The notes under the pieces were generated by a model. It saw only the letters and a list, made by a program, of their open reading frames with translations, ran no database searches and was not told the origin of the DNA. A DNA stretch of 64,000 nt from Notospermus geniculatus (lineage: Eukaryota; Nemertea; Pilidiophora; Heteronemertea; Lineidae). This document shows positions 54,812 through 64,000 of the stretch, piece after piece; the stretch's first letter is position 1, and each line of letters opens with the position of its first letter. Made by a program: the position numbers and the translations under genes. The stretch is from the NCBI GenBank assembly GCA_002633025.1, contig NMRB01000221.1:382640-446639 (forward strand). Direction: 5' to 3'.

Positions 54812-57800
54812 ACAAAGCTGTAGGATCTAGTGCTGATAGAAAGAGTAATTTGGCAAAGATAAATGAGCCCAAAAATAACAATGACGGAGACAACTTCGCA
54901 TTTAACAAGAAAAATTGTAAGATGATGATGAAGATCTGCCAAACTCCGCACCTCTCCTACAGACTTCATCGTGACAGTACAGCACGAACGGCATGTAGGC
55001 TACGGATGGCCATGACCACCGGGGCCATATTCACGAAGCCTTCGCAACTTTGCGTGCACGCAAGTCTATTGTTTGGCTGCACATGCCCTATTGATCACAG
55101 ACTGCCTTACAATTGATTTGCGTGCACGCAAATTTGCGAAGGCTTCATGAAAATGGCCCATCTCGGTTTGTCCATTTACGGACGAAGAGTGGATGTGATG
55201 TTTGCAGTCCATGTAACAGTTGTGGAAATTCACGTACCGGTATTCTCTTCCAGCTTGTACTATTACGGCTTGTAAGAACGGCGGCCAACTGGACAAGTCA
55301 GCTTGTTTTTGCAAGTGTGCCGAGGGTTTTTCTGGGCGTGAGTGCGAAGGTAACGGTCTAGATTTAATCTGGATTTTATTCTATCGCATAAGACGTCTCC
55401 GGGCGCATTGTGCGAAACGTTCCACGTGTGTACTACCGCTTGAGGCCCCAGGGTTTAATTCTATAACAGAGCTTTTTTCCTCTAAACGCTGGCATTCTAA
55501 GGGGAAAATTGAAGTATCGCAAAAGATGGCGCTCTGTTGACGTCGACTGAGCCACTGTGAGAGTTGAGCCGACGCCGCTGTAAGATATACGTTGATTGGC
55601 TGAAACACGTCGAGCCTATCGAGAGCCACGATGACGTTGGCTGGTACGATCATCCGTCGCTGTATCTGCGAACGTACATGTATGTGTCCATGAGCATGAA
55701 ATCAACATCCTAGGGTTAAACTGATGACTAATGTCTTAACTTAGGGTCCTTTCAATTTACTACCATCATTTTCAGAGCCTTGTAAAGATACAAAGTCCTA
55801 CTGTGAAAGTTTTAAGGGCCGTGGCTACTGCGATTGGAAAAGCGACTATAACCATCAAATGAAAAGAGAATGCAAGAAAGCGTGTGGATGGTGTGGTATG
55901 TTGTTGGTTCTACTGTTCTTCAATTAAATTATTGTAAAAAATCGTCCTGTACCGTGGGTCCAAACCCACGGGTGCAGGGAACTAACAGCAAACTCACTCC
56001 GAGGAAGACGGACCTACTGTCAACAATATTCCTTGGCGATGGGTTCTACTTGGTTCTACCTTGGGTCCTCCTGACCCATGTCGTTTATTACCATGAGTAC
56101 AATCAGCAAAGACCATGGGTACTTTGTACCCAGATGCATATATGAACACGTGGAGAATGGGCTTAAAAATTGGACAAGGAATTTACCCAAGTCCATGGGT
56201 AAAATGGACCAACTTGTTTTTACAGTGTACTTGTACAAACAATTGTACACGTACCCTTTACCTTATTACAGCATACAAAGATGACGAAACTCAGAACAAA
56301 GGCAAAGTGTTTTCAAATACACCCAGCGGTAAAGAACCATCTGGTAAGTGCACAATACATAGAAACAATGACACAGTGGGTTGTATGGGGTAAAATTGAG
56401 TTGGCCTATATATCAAAATGTGGGAACTAATCAGGGCGCCTGTTACTCAGTAACGAATACTCTGATAGGCTGAAGGAAAGGTCAGGTTAGGGGTAGCATT
56501 ACGTCATCAAAGAGAGAAGGTACATGTAGGAACATAAACACGGTGCATAACTACTAGTAGCAGCGTCGCGAAATTAATTCTGTTTGCGGAAATAAAATCG
56601 CTTTATCTGCTCCAATTTCGTAGGCACCCCGTCAGGTCCGTCGAAACCTGCAGCAGGCGGAGCTAAACCAAAGGGTCAAGGTGGTAAACCAGCGGGTAAA
56701 GGTCAACCAACTACGAAACCGGGTGCTCAGCCAGGAAAACCAGGTGCACAACCAGCAAAACCAGGTGCACAACCAGCGAAACCAGGTGCACAGCCAGCAA
56801 AACCAGGTGCACAGCCAGCGAAACCAGGTGCACAGCCAGCGAAACCAGGTGCACCGCCAGCGAAACCAGGTGCACAGACAGGGAAACCAGGTGCACCGCC
56901 AGCGAAACCAGGTGCACAGCCAGCAAAACCAGGTGCACAGACAGGGAAACCTGGACCTCCCCAAGGTCAAGGAGGTGCGTCTCCGACGAAGGCGCCTGTA
57001 CCCAACCCTACAGCACACCTCGCTACTGCTGGTGCTCCGACTACCATGGTATTCGTCCCGGTGCCCGATTCTGCAAAACCCGCTCAAAATGCACCAGGCA
57101 CAGCAGGTACAAGTAGATATTTAATTTCATATATGAAATTAAACGTTATACTTAAGTATCAACTTAACAGGGCTTTACCCTTTATTATATAATGTGTACA
57201 ATATGATAAAACTTACGATGAAAGGAATTGCCTTTTTTCGGGTGCCATTTTGGCAATGCCGACTTTTCTCATTTCTCTCAAGAACTGGTCCAACTTCTTA
57301 TGTGCTTTGTGAATATGACATCAGAGAATTTTTCCAACGGCCCAGTTAGCCTCGATATTTGCTCGTTAGCACTACTCCACTGCAAAGAAGGGTGTATCAA
57401 CTGGTGGCCAACCACTCTGTGGTGACCAACGACTCCCTTGTTTGAATCATCGCTACATCTGTCGTAGGCTAACCGGGCCGTTGCGTAAATTCGCAGATAC
57501 GATGCTTTTAACATTAGGGAGGTTTCGAAATCAAACGATAAACGTAAACGTTAACGACAACTTTATTTTTGTACCGGAAATGCAATGCAAAATCTGGTTG
57601 ATGTGTAGTGCGAAAAATAACGTTGTCGTAAAGTTTTGGTTTATCGTTTGATTTCGAAACCTCCCCATTATTGTCAATACTCCGGTGGCCCATCCATAGT
57701 GGTGCTCACAGTCTACAGACTGCATTTTAGGGCAGGTATGTTCTTGTGATTTTTTTGTTGACCTTGATACAGGAGTATTGTAATAAGGCTCCTAAAAACT

Positions 57801-60595
57801 GCAAGGAATGCCTTAGCATTTCAGGCTTTTTCTGAAAGTTTTCAAGCATCACGTAGCAGTACACATTTTCTCACACCACATCACAGAACATCAGAAACAC
57901 AAATTGCTGATGCAATTGACATTTATTGACATCACAGAACATCAGAAACACAAATTGCTGATGCAATTGACATTTATTGACATGCAATTAAATACCTACT
58001 TGTACATGTACAAAATGACTCGAAGTACAGTTTCATGTACTGATTTGACAAATACATGTACAAAAAAATCGCAGTTGTGAAGGTGCCCTCAGGTCGACAT
58101 TGCGTCTTGAAACAACTCGACGGATACTGTCGCAGATCAAAAAACCACCACGCGAGGGTCGACACTAGGGAGGTTTCGCAAGCGCCCGGTTAGGCCCTAC
58201 GACGACGTTTATCTATTGTGTGGGTATACCCAAACAATAGATAAACGTCGTCGTATGGCCTAACCGAGCGCTTGCGAAACCTCCCTATTAAGCCTCGTTC
58301 ACACTTCAGACGCAGTGCGATCTAAACAAAGGATTACAGCCTTCTTACCGCATCGCGTCGCACCGCAAGTGTGAACAGCTATAGGCTTAACAGAGTGGAA
58401 ACAATCAGGCGCGAAAAATTTCGCATCGCACCGCGCCTGCAGTGTGAACTGGGCTTTAGCAATTGAGAGGAACTCGGAGCAACTGGCAGTTCCTCGAACA
58501 GCACGCTCAACTAGCGGATCCGGCAGTTGCTCGGAGACGCAAGCGCTCTCAGGTCGACAAAATCGGCAACTGATCACTGACAGTCACTCCGAGTTGCTTC
58601 CATCGCCGGAAAGCTAGTTGCCGCGAGTTGCTTCAAGACGCAATGTCGACCAGTGAGCACCGGAAGGTCACAAAGGCCTGGCATTGCCGGGTTTCACCGT
58701 CTCTTGTTGGCGATGGTTGACATTCCTTACCGCAAAGCAGGCTGGTGGTGTCTTCGACTCGAAGTGCTGATACTGACGTTTTTGATATGATAAGCTAGAT
58801 CCCTGTGGCAAAGCCAGATCTCTGTGACCTTGCAATTGCGATTCTGATGCATTTGGCAGATACTCTATGTACGAAGGTCTTTGTCCCTTCAGCTCAACCC
58901 TACATGTATGTTCATCGTCCAGTGGATGACTCTCCTTCTGAACGCGTCCTTGTATTTGCCCATTGTACAACACGTGTATCGGGTGTAACATGCAGTATAG
59001 TGGCCGCCATGCAGTGGTCGGCTATTTGTTCGTCAGTTTCGCTCCACTGCAAAGAATGATGTAGCAATAGGTGGCCAATTACTCCCTTGTTCACCCTATA
59101 GCAGCTCCAACTCTCAACTACTACGTTATTCCATAGATCTCCAACGTCCCCCAAAGACACCAAACTATGCGTACACTGTCCCGCCTGATACTGTCCACCA
59201 AATGATTCCTGGTCAACCTACGGCTTCAGAGCCACTTTCGTACAAACCAACGGACCAAGGTAACTTGTCTTCCTAACTACATGCATCTTCCCTCTCTACT
59301 CTACGCCACGTTTCACATTTCGCGTCACATTTCACTCTCCAACCAGATACGTGTGCTGAAAAAGGTTGGTGTAAAATGCAGCTTGCAGGTTGACCTGCAG
59401 GCAATAGGGAGGTTTAGAAATCAAACGATAAACGTGAACGTTAACGACAACGTTATTTTTGTACCGAATCGTAAAATTTACGTCTATCTTTTGATTTCTA
59501 AACCTCCCTACTATTACTTGCAATAAATTTGACTTCAGCGTTGGAACTAACACTGACCCTAACCATAATCCTGCAGCCAGCACTTTATACCAGCCTGCTG
59601 AGATGCTGAAGAAGTACATGTATATTAAGCTGTCTGCACACATACAATGCATGTCTTCAAGATCATCTCGCAGTAAATTTAACAAACTGTCCATTTAAGT
59701 CCAGTAAACAGTTTTCATCGACACGAAATCTTAGTAGAGAAATCCACACACAATTGTCACATATATCGAACTCGATTTTTTTAGCTATCGTCGCATGTGT
59801 CGACATTTTCTTTGACAAAAAATCCTGCGCCAAATGGGCCCAAGAGAAGCTGTGTACAGGAATGCATAAACAGTTCATGCTCACTCACTGTGCCAAATCC
59901 TGCAACTACGGATGCCCGGTTACGGTTACAGTGCCAATACCGACAACTACAAAGAAAGCCAAACCATGCCCGGCAAAAACAACGAAGAAGGTGACTACAA
60001 CGACCACAGGTAAGTCCATTCAAGAGCATCCTGAGCCGATCAGGAGTTCTTGGTGGTCGCTCCTTCCGTCACCGTATGCTAGGTTTGTGCGGTGACGAAG
60101 GGAACGAGCGCTAGGAACCTGTCATCTGTTCACTGACAGGAGGTTTGGTGGATATTACCACGGCGGCAGTTGTGATGAGTGTCTGCCGATACAAACCGTG
60201 TGCCGCAGCTGTCGACCTCCTCAACTTTTTTACATAGCTGTTCTCAGATGCCATTTTGAGCACCGTTTATGGTATTATGGGACAACATGTTATCGACAAT
60301 AAGGGATAGGAAGTTTTAGGCATGTTCACAAAGCACTGTACCCTCTCCCCTCATCAGTAACTTGAATTTCGTTACGCCTACTCATCGTAAATGGACAATT
60401 CAGGGAACCGTTTCACATGTTTTTACAGCCACACCCTGCGTTATCAGCAAGAGCAACACCTTTTTTGACGCCGCATCGTGTGATCGGTGGGCGGCTGGAG
60501 GACAATGTACCTTGCACCCACGCTTCATGCAATCAAGTTGTGCCAAGTCTTGTAAAGTTTGCACGCCATCCGGAGTCGTGAAGAATAAAGTGTGA
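50667..60595 (+). CDS. Gene 3: CAP-EGF-ShKT protein with Pro-rich repeat stalk
   Basis: Twelve GT-AG exons join to 2007 nt (668 codons): 50667-50927, 52307-52446, 53741-53926, 54294-54388, 54566-54604, 55254-55349, 55776-55895, 56272-56343, 56624-57106, 59137-59259, 59785-60009 and 60429-60595. Every junction agrees in phase. Domain order: N-terminal segment and signal sequence (about residues 20-40), CAP (about 45-225), EGF, ShKT 1, charged linker, GAQPAKP-type repeat region (about 160 residues), Pro-rich linker, ShKT 2, Thr/Lys-rich linker and ShKT 3 at the C-terminus. CAP motifs HYTQVVWA and WYNE are intact, but GEN reads GQN. It is probably a secreted, possibly matrix- or mucus-associated protein; the biochemical role is unknown. 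MITEs sit in several introns. The ATG at 50727 is an alternative start. Confidence 0.85.
51345..51560 (+). repeat. tRNA-derived SINE
   Basis: Box A TGGTCTAGTGACTTGG and box B GGATCGAATCC occur at tRNA spacing (51360-51415), followed by a non-tRNA tail. It lies in intron 1 of gene 3. Confidence 0.6.
52307..52446 (+). CDS. Gene 3 exon 2: CAP core (GQN variant)
   Basis: EWDDRQVKTAQTWSDAC then SPFSYVGQNYAGNYGPVE; GTAAGT in phase 2. The usual GEN glutamate is glutamine. Confidence 0.85.
52548..52722. mobile_element. TIR element 'GGTGTAACGTTTTTGAGTG'
   Basis: Ends GGTGTAACGTTTTTGAGTGT and CACTGAAAAACTTTTCACC are inverted; the interior has paired TGTTCCC/GGGAACA. Confidence 0.6.
53741..53926 (+). 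CDS. Gene 3 exon 3: CAP core with WYNE and HYTQ
   Basis: 186 nt, phase 2-2. It encodes VDAWYNEVADYTF, CGHYTQVVWAKTKFVGCGQ and FYCDYAPG. Confidence 0.9.
54294..54388 (+). CDS. Gene 3 exon 4: CAP C-terminal/hinge
   Basis: 95 nt; GGNMMGEAPYEKGKACSKC then PQGYAFCLGGALC; GTATGT in phase 1. Confidence 0.9.
54566..54604 (+). CDS. Gene 3 exon 5: hinge mini-exon
   Basis: 39 nt, phase 1-1, SWRTCGKKENKC. Confidence 0.75.
54707..54811 (+). repeat. GAT microsatellite
   Basis: About 35 near-perfect GAT units with a few GATAAT interruptions lie in an intron of gene 3. The poly-Asp, poly-Met and poly-Ile frames it creates are artefacts. Confidence 0.95.
55021..55160. mobile_element. MITE 'GGGGCCATATTYATGAAGCC', copy 5
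   Basis: Ends GGGGCCATATTCACGAAGCC / GGCTTCATGAAAATGGCCC in the intron just before the EGF exon of gene 3; the flanking intron is conserved in gene 1 without the element. Confidence 0.85.
55254..55349 (+). CDS. Gene 3 exon 6: EGF-like domain
   Basis: 96 nt, phase 1-1, identical at every base to gene 1 exon 18529-18624. Confidence 0.9.
55776..55895 (+). CDS. Gene 3 exon 7: ShKT 1
   Basis: 120 nt, phase 1-1: EPCKDTKSYCESFKGRGYCD ... CKKACGWCG, with six cysteines. Confidence 0.9.
56272..56343 (+). CDS. Gene 3 exon 8: charged linker
   Basis: 72 nt, phase 1-1: YKDDETQNKGKVFSNTPSGK and EPS. Confidence 0.8.
56624..57106 (+). CDS. Gene 3 exon 9: Pro/Lys/Gly-rich repeat stalk
   Basis: 483 nt open in the required phase only. 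A 21-nt unit encodes GAQPAKP and variants (GAPPAKP, GAQTGKP), about twelve in a row from 56726 to 56949. Non-repetitive Pro/Ala/Thr-rich ends flank them. Enters at TTTCGTAG and leaves at a weaker GTACAA donor in phase 1. Other frames through this repeat are shadows. Confidence 0.8.
57517..57665. mobile_element. MITE 'GGGAGGTTTCGAAATC', copy 3
   Basis: Complete 149-bp copy with ATTA on both sides. Confidence 0.85.
57879..57980 (+). repeat. 51-bp direct repeat, two units
   Basis: 57879-57929 and 57930-57980 are identical and begin CATCACAGAACATCAGAAAC. Confidence 0.9.
58167..58285. mobile_element. MITE 'GGGAGGTTTCGCAAGCGCCC', copy 3
   Basis: Almost perfect hairpin with TA on both sides. Confidence 0.9.
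59137..59259 (+). CDS. Gene 3 exon 10: Pro/Thr-rich linker
   Basis: After TTCCATAG the frame reads LQRPPKTPNYAYTVPPDTVH ... YKPTDQ; GTAACT in phase 1. It has no domain, but phase and composition fit. Confidence 0.65.
59407..59508. mobile_element. MITE 'GGGAGGTTTCGAAATC', copy 4 (short)
   Basis: GGGAGGTTTAGAAATCAAACG ... TTTGATTTCTAAACCTCCC, about 102 bp with part of the interior missing. Confidence 0.8.
59785..60009 (+). CDS. Gene 3 exon 11: ShKT 2 and Thr/Lys-rich linker
   Basis: 225 nt, phase 1-1. ShKT core: CVDIFFDKKSCAKWAQEKLC ... CAKSCNYGC, then a TTTKKAKPCPAKTTKK-type linker before GTAAGT. Confidence 0.9.
60429..60595 (+). CDS. Gene 3 exon 12: ShKT 3 and stop
   Basis: 167 nt after TTTTTACAG. 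It encodes CVISKSNTFFDAASCDRWAA ... CAKSCKVC, a short tail and TGA at 60593. An AATAAA overlaps the last codons. Confidence 0.9.
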
Positions 60596-60785
60596 GCGGT
60601 TAAAAGTCGGGATCTTTAGATCAAGTTGACGTCACAAAAGTAGAACTTGACTTGATGTAATGTACATCGTTGGGTATGCGATCTGTTCGATCAGTTAATC
60701 AATAGTTACATTGAATCAATCATGTGTGTACATTGTATATTCTTATTTCTTTTCACGGGTACCGTACGTGCATCTGGAATTTTAA

Positions 60786-60935
60786 GGGAGGTTTCGAAAT
60801 CAAACGATAAACGTAAACGTCAACGACAACTTTATTTTTGTACCGAAAATGCAATGCAAAATCTGGTTAATGTGTAGTATGAAAAATAACGTTGTCGTAA
60901 AGTTTTGGTTTATCGTTTGATTTCGAAACCTCCCC
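60786..60935. mobile_element. MITE 'GGGAGGTTTCGAAATC', copy 5
   Basis: Complete copy, 190 bp after the gene 3 stop. Confidence 0.85.
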
Positions 60936-61987
60936 TTAGCCTCAGTTCTCGCGTACGCCATCGCCAGCGACCAACGTGCAACTGTCGGACGACCATAACA
61001 GCAACACTGCACTGGCAGTGATCTTATTCACAAATCCCACGTAACCTTAAGGACACGCAAATCCTTTGCCCGACTGATAGTGAACAATAGGTTTCCCGCA
61101 AACGGACAATAAGTTACGCATTCCGGTCCGTAAAGTACCGCTCTTCCGAAAAACCGAAAAACTAATCCACGATGCCCACACATTCCCCATTATGCAACCA
61201 AAAACCAAAACGTTGTCCCAAGCCGCTAAGCAGTGGTGTGTGGTCGAAAGTGGGAACTAACCACCCAAATTCGAAATGGAGTGGCTTGCTGGGATTTGTT
61301 AAATATCTTCCGGTTAAAAGCTATACCTCCATCCCAAAACAAACAGGCACTTATCCACTTATGTCCTATTTACTTATAGAATATATTTTTCGAGCGAAAA
61401 AAATCAATTTTAGGGAAGGACATTGTGTTTGCGACCCATGTGCTGGCATTGGGTTTCAAAATCCAGTTAAGTCGAGAGTATGACCAGGCGCGACAGAAAC
61501 TCGATGACCGCTGTTGTGACTTATTGTGAAAACACCTGTGGTAAACACTTCGATTGAAATGACCCTCCTGCTTGGAAGGTTCGATCGACTCGCAACAGTT
61601 TCCCCTGCGCAACTTGTGGGAACAGACCCAGATTCATTCCTCCTGGAATTCTTTGGATAAAATTGCGAGTTTGAGGTAAGTTTTCGAGTGTTTTTATCCT
61701 TCTGATCAACCCCTTCTCAACTCCATGGCTTGTCCATCCTATCTTGTGATTTCTCGTACCGTATTTTGTTGTTTAGCAGCAATTAGGCCAACTCTATCTG
61801 CGCCACCAAATTTACCTTCGATCTGTTGACTGCATTGTAAGTACGTACATGTACATGTCCATTACATGTATACATCAACTACATGTAACAGTTGCTTTAT
61901 CCCACGACAAGCAGTTTCTATTGGTTCCTCGAGTACATGTAATTCCTGTACCAATTGTTATGCATGTAGTTCCCCTCCTTTTTCAGA
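60936..61987. other. Spacer between gene 3 and the lectin gene
   Basis: A 103-codon frame at 61172-61483 (+) has no domain or clear splice context. The part near 61980 may be the 5' UTR of the lectin gene. Confidence 0.35.
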
Positions 61988-62039
61988 ATGTCATTCTCAT
62001 TACCACTATTCGTCTTCCTTATTGCGTGTCTTGCTCAAG
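61988..62039 (+). CDS. Lectin gene exon 1: signal peptide
   Basis: 52 nt; the hydrophobic core FSLPLFVFLIACLA and the phase-1 donor fit a secretory first exon. Confidence 0.7.
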
Positions 62040-63899
62040 GTAGGGTAATGTCACCTTCAAACCTACAATTAGATGTCATATTTTCATCCGTACGCCATTT
62101 TATGGCCCTGCAAAGTAACCGAATCCACGAGCCCCATGAGGGACATCATCGCCAATTGATGGCATCGCTGTACTAGCGGTCCTCTAACAATTATGATGTT
62201 AACGTCCTTTTAGTACGAAATTGACAAAGGACGACCGGGCAATTAATAATTTTCAATGGCTGTCTCCGGCACGGAAGCGACACCTCATCCAAACTTTTTG
62301 TACAATTACTACGAAGAATTCCGATAATGTTTCATAATGCAAAAGTTTGACAAAATATTGGCAAGAATTAATATTAAATATAATTCGCCAATGTTCCTAT
62401 ACAACTCTTACACCGTTTAAAATCATTCGTTTTAGTATGATTTAATATTTCTCTCGAACATGGTACATGTACCGGTGTGTCTTTTCCACTTTCAGGTGGC
62501 GTGCTGAGTGCTGAGCAAGGTAGAAACTAAACTATATATTTTGCCATGAAATACACAGGCCTACATTTGTACTAAATGATTCTTGCCGACTAAATATATT
62601 TCCAAGCAACCGAATGTTTATTTTGAATGGAGCAAAAAAGTCATTAGTAACGTATAAGCTAATGAATTTTAAATTAGCTAAATTTGCCAACACCGATATT
62701 TTGTATTGTCATCGTAGCCCCAAACCATGAGCCACTCTCAATAGAAAATGCTCTTGAAAACCTTTCCCTGTATCTCTGAACCAATTTCTTCAGAACACTG
62801 CGAACAATGCTCAGTGCTCTGGTAAATCTGTCAAAGCCATTCTTTTCCAAGTGACGAATTGATTTCCGTTTCGTCTCTTTTGGATATAATATATGGGGCA
62901 GCTGTTCTTTTCAATAGAGCATCGCTTGTACGTATGTACTTGTACCTCTACACGTGCACGTACACATGGACTTTTTTCAGTTTTCCATCTGACGTTTCGT
63001 ACTTGTTCGATCGAATTGTTTTCCAATTCAAGCTTGGCTTCCAAGTTGATGTGGTAGGAGAACATGAAGCATGCAACCGTGCAACTATCATATAGCAAGA
63101 GAAAATTTATGGTATCAAATATTGTCACCATACCAGTTCCACCCTGGTGACTCAGCTTTTTTTCGTACGCGATTTTACTCATGCATAACTATCGTGTTGA
63201 CTATTTTTGCAGTTGTTCCGGCAAATAGAAGGGGCGACAGCTTGTTTTTTAATCACCATGGTGATTACATGACAAGCTGTCACCCCTTCTATTTGCCGGA
63301 ACAACTGCAAAAATAGTCAACACGATTAGTTACGCATGAGTAAAATCGCGTACGAAAAAAAGTTGAGTCACCAGCGTGAGTTCCAAGTGGCGAATTGATT
63401 TCCGTGCTGGCCTGGGACGCTTCACGGGGGCCGAGCCCGCTTCTCTTTTGCCACCTTGTCACTTTATTGATTCCCGAATACACCAACCATCAACATTTGA
63501 GCCAAAATTCGCAGGTTGTCAGTTGCTAGCGCCACCTATGATGAGATGACAACCTACGAATTTTGGCTCAAATGTTGATGGTTGGTGCATTTTACTTGCA
63601 ATACATGTCAGAGATAGATTCTCTTGCCAACCAATCGGTGTAATGAACACATCAAAATGCCTATGAAGAGGCTGCCTGTAGGTTCCTTTAATGTAGCTGG
63701 CGTACCTGCTTTTTACCTTGTACATTGTAGGTGAAAAATGTGAAGGAAAGGGATGGGAAAATTACAACAACCACTGCTATCGGTTGTTCCCGTCCGATAC
63801 GAAATTCACTGCAGCCGAGGCCAACTGCGTGAAGCACGATGGGCACCTCACGAGCATCAACACCGAGGAAGAACTTCATTTCCTTTCTGAAATGGCGCG
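61988..63899 (+). CDS. C-type lectin-domain protein, 5' part
   Basis: Exon 61988-62039 encodes a signal peptide (MSFSLPLFVFLIACLAQ) with a GTAGGG donor in phase 1. Exon 62496-62519 (24 nt, GVLSAEQ) is phase 1-1. Exon 63731-63899 starts in phase 1 and carries the first half of a C-type lectin fold: CEGKGWENYNNHCYRLF, then the ANC...GHLTSINTEEELHFL segment, leaving by GTACGT in phase 2. The carbohydrate-binding half lies beyond the right edge, so calcium/sugar specificity cannot be judged. It is presumably a secreted lectin. A further small exon around 62794-62821 (EHCEQCSVL) has splice-like borders but breaks phase, so I left it out. Confidence 0.75.
62496..62519 (+). CDS. Lectin gene exon 2: mini-exon
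   Basis: 24 nt between CCACTTTCAG and GTAGAA, phase 1-1. Supported only by phase and splice sites. Confidence 0.5.
63144..63374. mobile_element. Long foldback element in lectin intron
   Basis: Near-perfect arms of about 105-110 bp, beginning CTGGTGACTCAGCTTTTTTT, meet around ATCACCATGGTGAT. Confidence 0.85.
63481..63587. mobile_element. Short foldback element in lectin intron
   Basis: Arms CACCAACCATCAACATTTGA and its complement enclose a roughly 35-bp loop. Confidence 0.8.
63731..63899 (+). CDS. Lectin gene exon: first half of C-type lectin domain
   Basis: It has conserved Cys, W-x-x-Y, HCY and E-x-x-F positions of the fold. The donor is GTACGT. Confidence 0.85.
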
Positions 63900-64000
63900 G
63901 TACGTTGCATTATCAAAGTCTAATGTACATGCACTGAAAGCCTTTGCATAGGCAAGTTGCCTAATATAGGTTAGGCATACATGTACCTCATCCCCAGAAT

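Noticed and set aside
54581-55116. Long frames rich in Met, Asp or Ile around the GAT repeat
   Set aside because: Created by the microsatellite at 54707-54811, which is intronic in gene 3.
56681-57124. 147-codon (+) frame and minus-strand frames at 56632-57087 and 56711-56938
   Set aside because: All are alternative-frame readings of the GAQPAKP repeat exon; only the Pro-rich frame fits splice phase on both sides.
61172-61483. 103-codon frame after gene 3
   Set aside because: No domain, signal peptide or splice context, and it overlaps no conserved block.
62794-62821. Cys-containing mini-exon (EHCEQCSVL) in the lectin gene
   Set aside because: Acceptor and donor exist, but the exon would leave in phase 2 while the lectin exon enters in phase 1, so I could not place it.

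Overview
The window reads as a draft-assembly piece of a marine invertebrate nuclear genome. Genes are split by GT-AG introns, small foldback transposons (MITEs) are very dense, and TACATGTA and TAGGCCTA words recur throughout, as I recall from echinoderm, hemichordate, amphioxus and some lophotrochozoan genomes. I cannot name the species. Assembly joins are visible as single N bases at 14871, 33092 and 44983 and as a 458-base N run at 23313-23770.

The core is a cluster of related, multi-exon genes for secreted modular proteins: signal peptide, CAP (CRISP/SCP) domain, Cys-rich hinge, one EGF-like domain, then ShKT (six-Cys) domains. Gene 1 (+, 13500-20448) is a reduced member of about 301 codons. 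Gene 3 (+, 50667-60595) is a full member of 668 codons with three ShKT domains and a Pro-rich GAQPAKP repeat stalk. Gene B (-, 46987-37861) has a tandem ShKT array and lacks one CAP exon beside an assembly gap. Gene A (-, 29909-24429) is a second copy of its 3' part. Exons of these genes downstream of the CAP region are nearly all in phase 1-1, and the spliced exon totals are multiples of three, which supports the models. Gene 3 and gene B are divergent (head to head). A partial C-type lectin gene starts at 61988 and runs off the right edge.

Between the CAP genes lies a minus-strand rhodopsin-class GPCR, present twice (22555-23312, cut by the N gap; 35828-36855, with an apparent one-base frameshift). 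Positions 18326-31020 and 31775-44656 are two copies of one block of about 12.8 kb. They carry the 3' half of gene 1, the GPCR and the gene A/B 3' exons, and they differ by transposon insertions with clean empty sites. This may be a true tandem duplication, two haplotypes joined by the assembler, or a mixture.

The left 13 kb holds few genes: a single-exon, single-pass membrane protein at 10389-10724 and a scrambled, partly inverted mosaic of gene 1 fragments at 7522-8085. Much of the rest is TIR elements of at least ten families, tRNA-like SINE heads, a GAT microsatellite and unassigned spacer.
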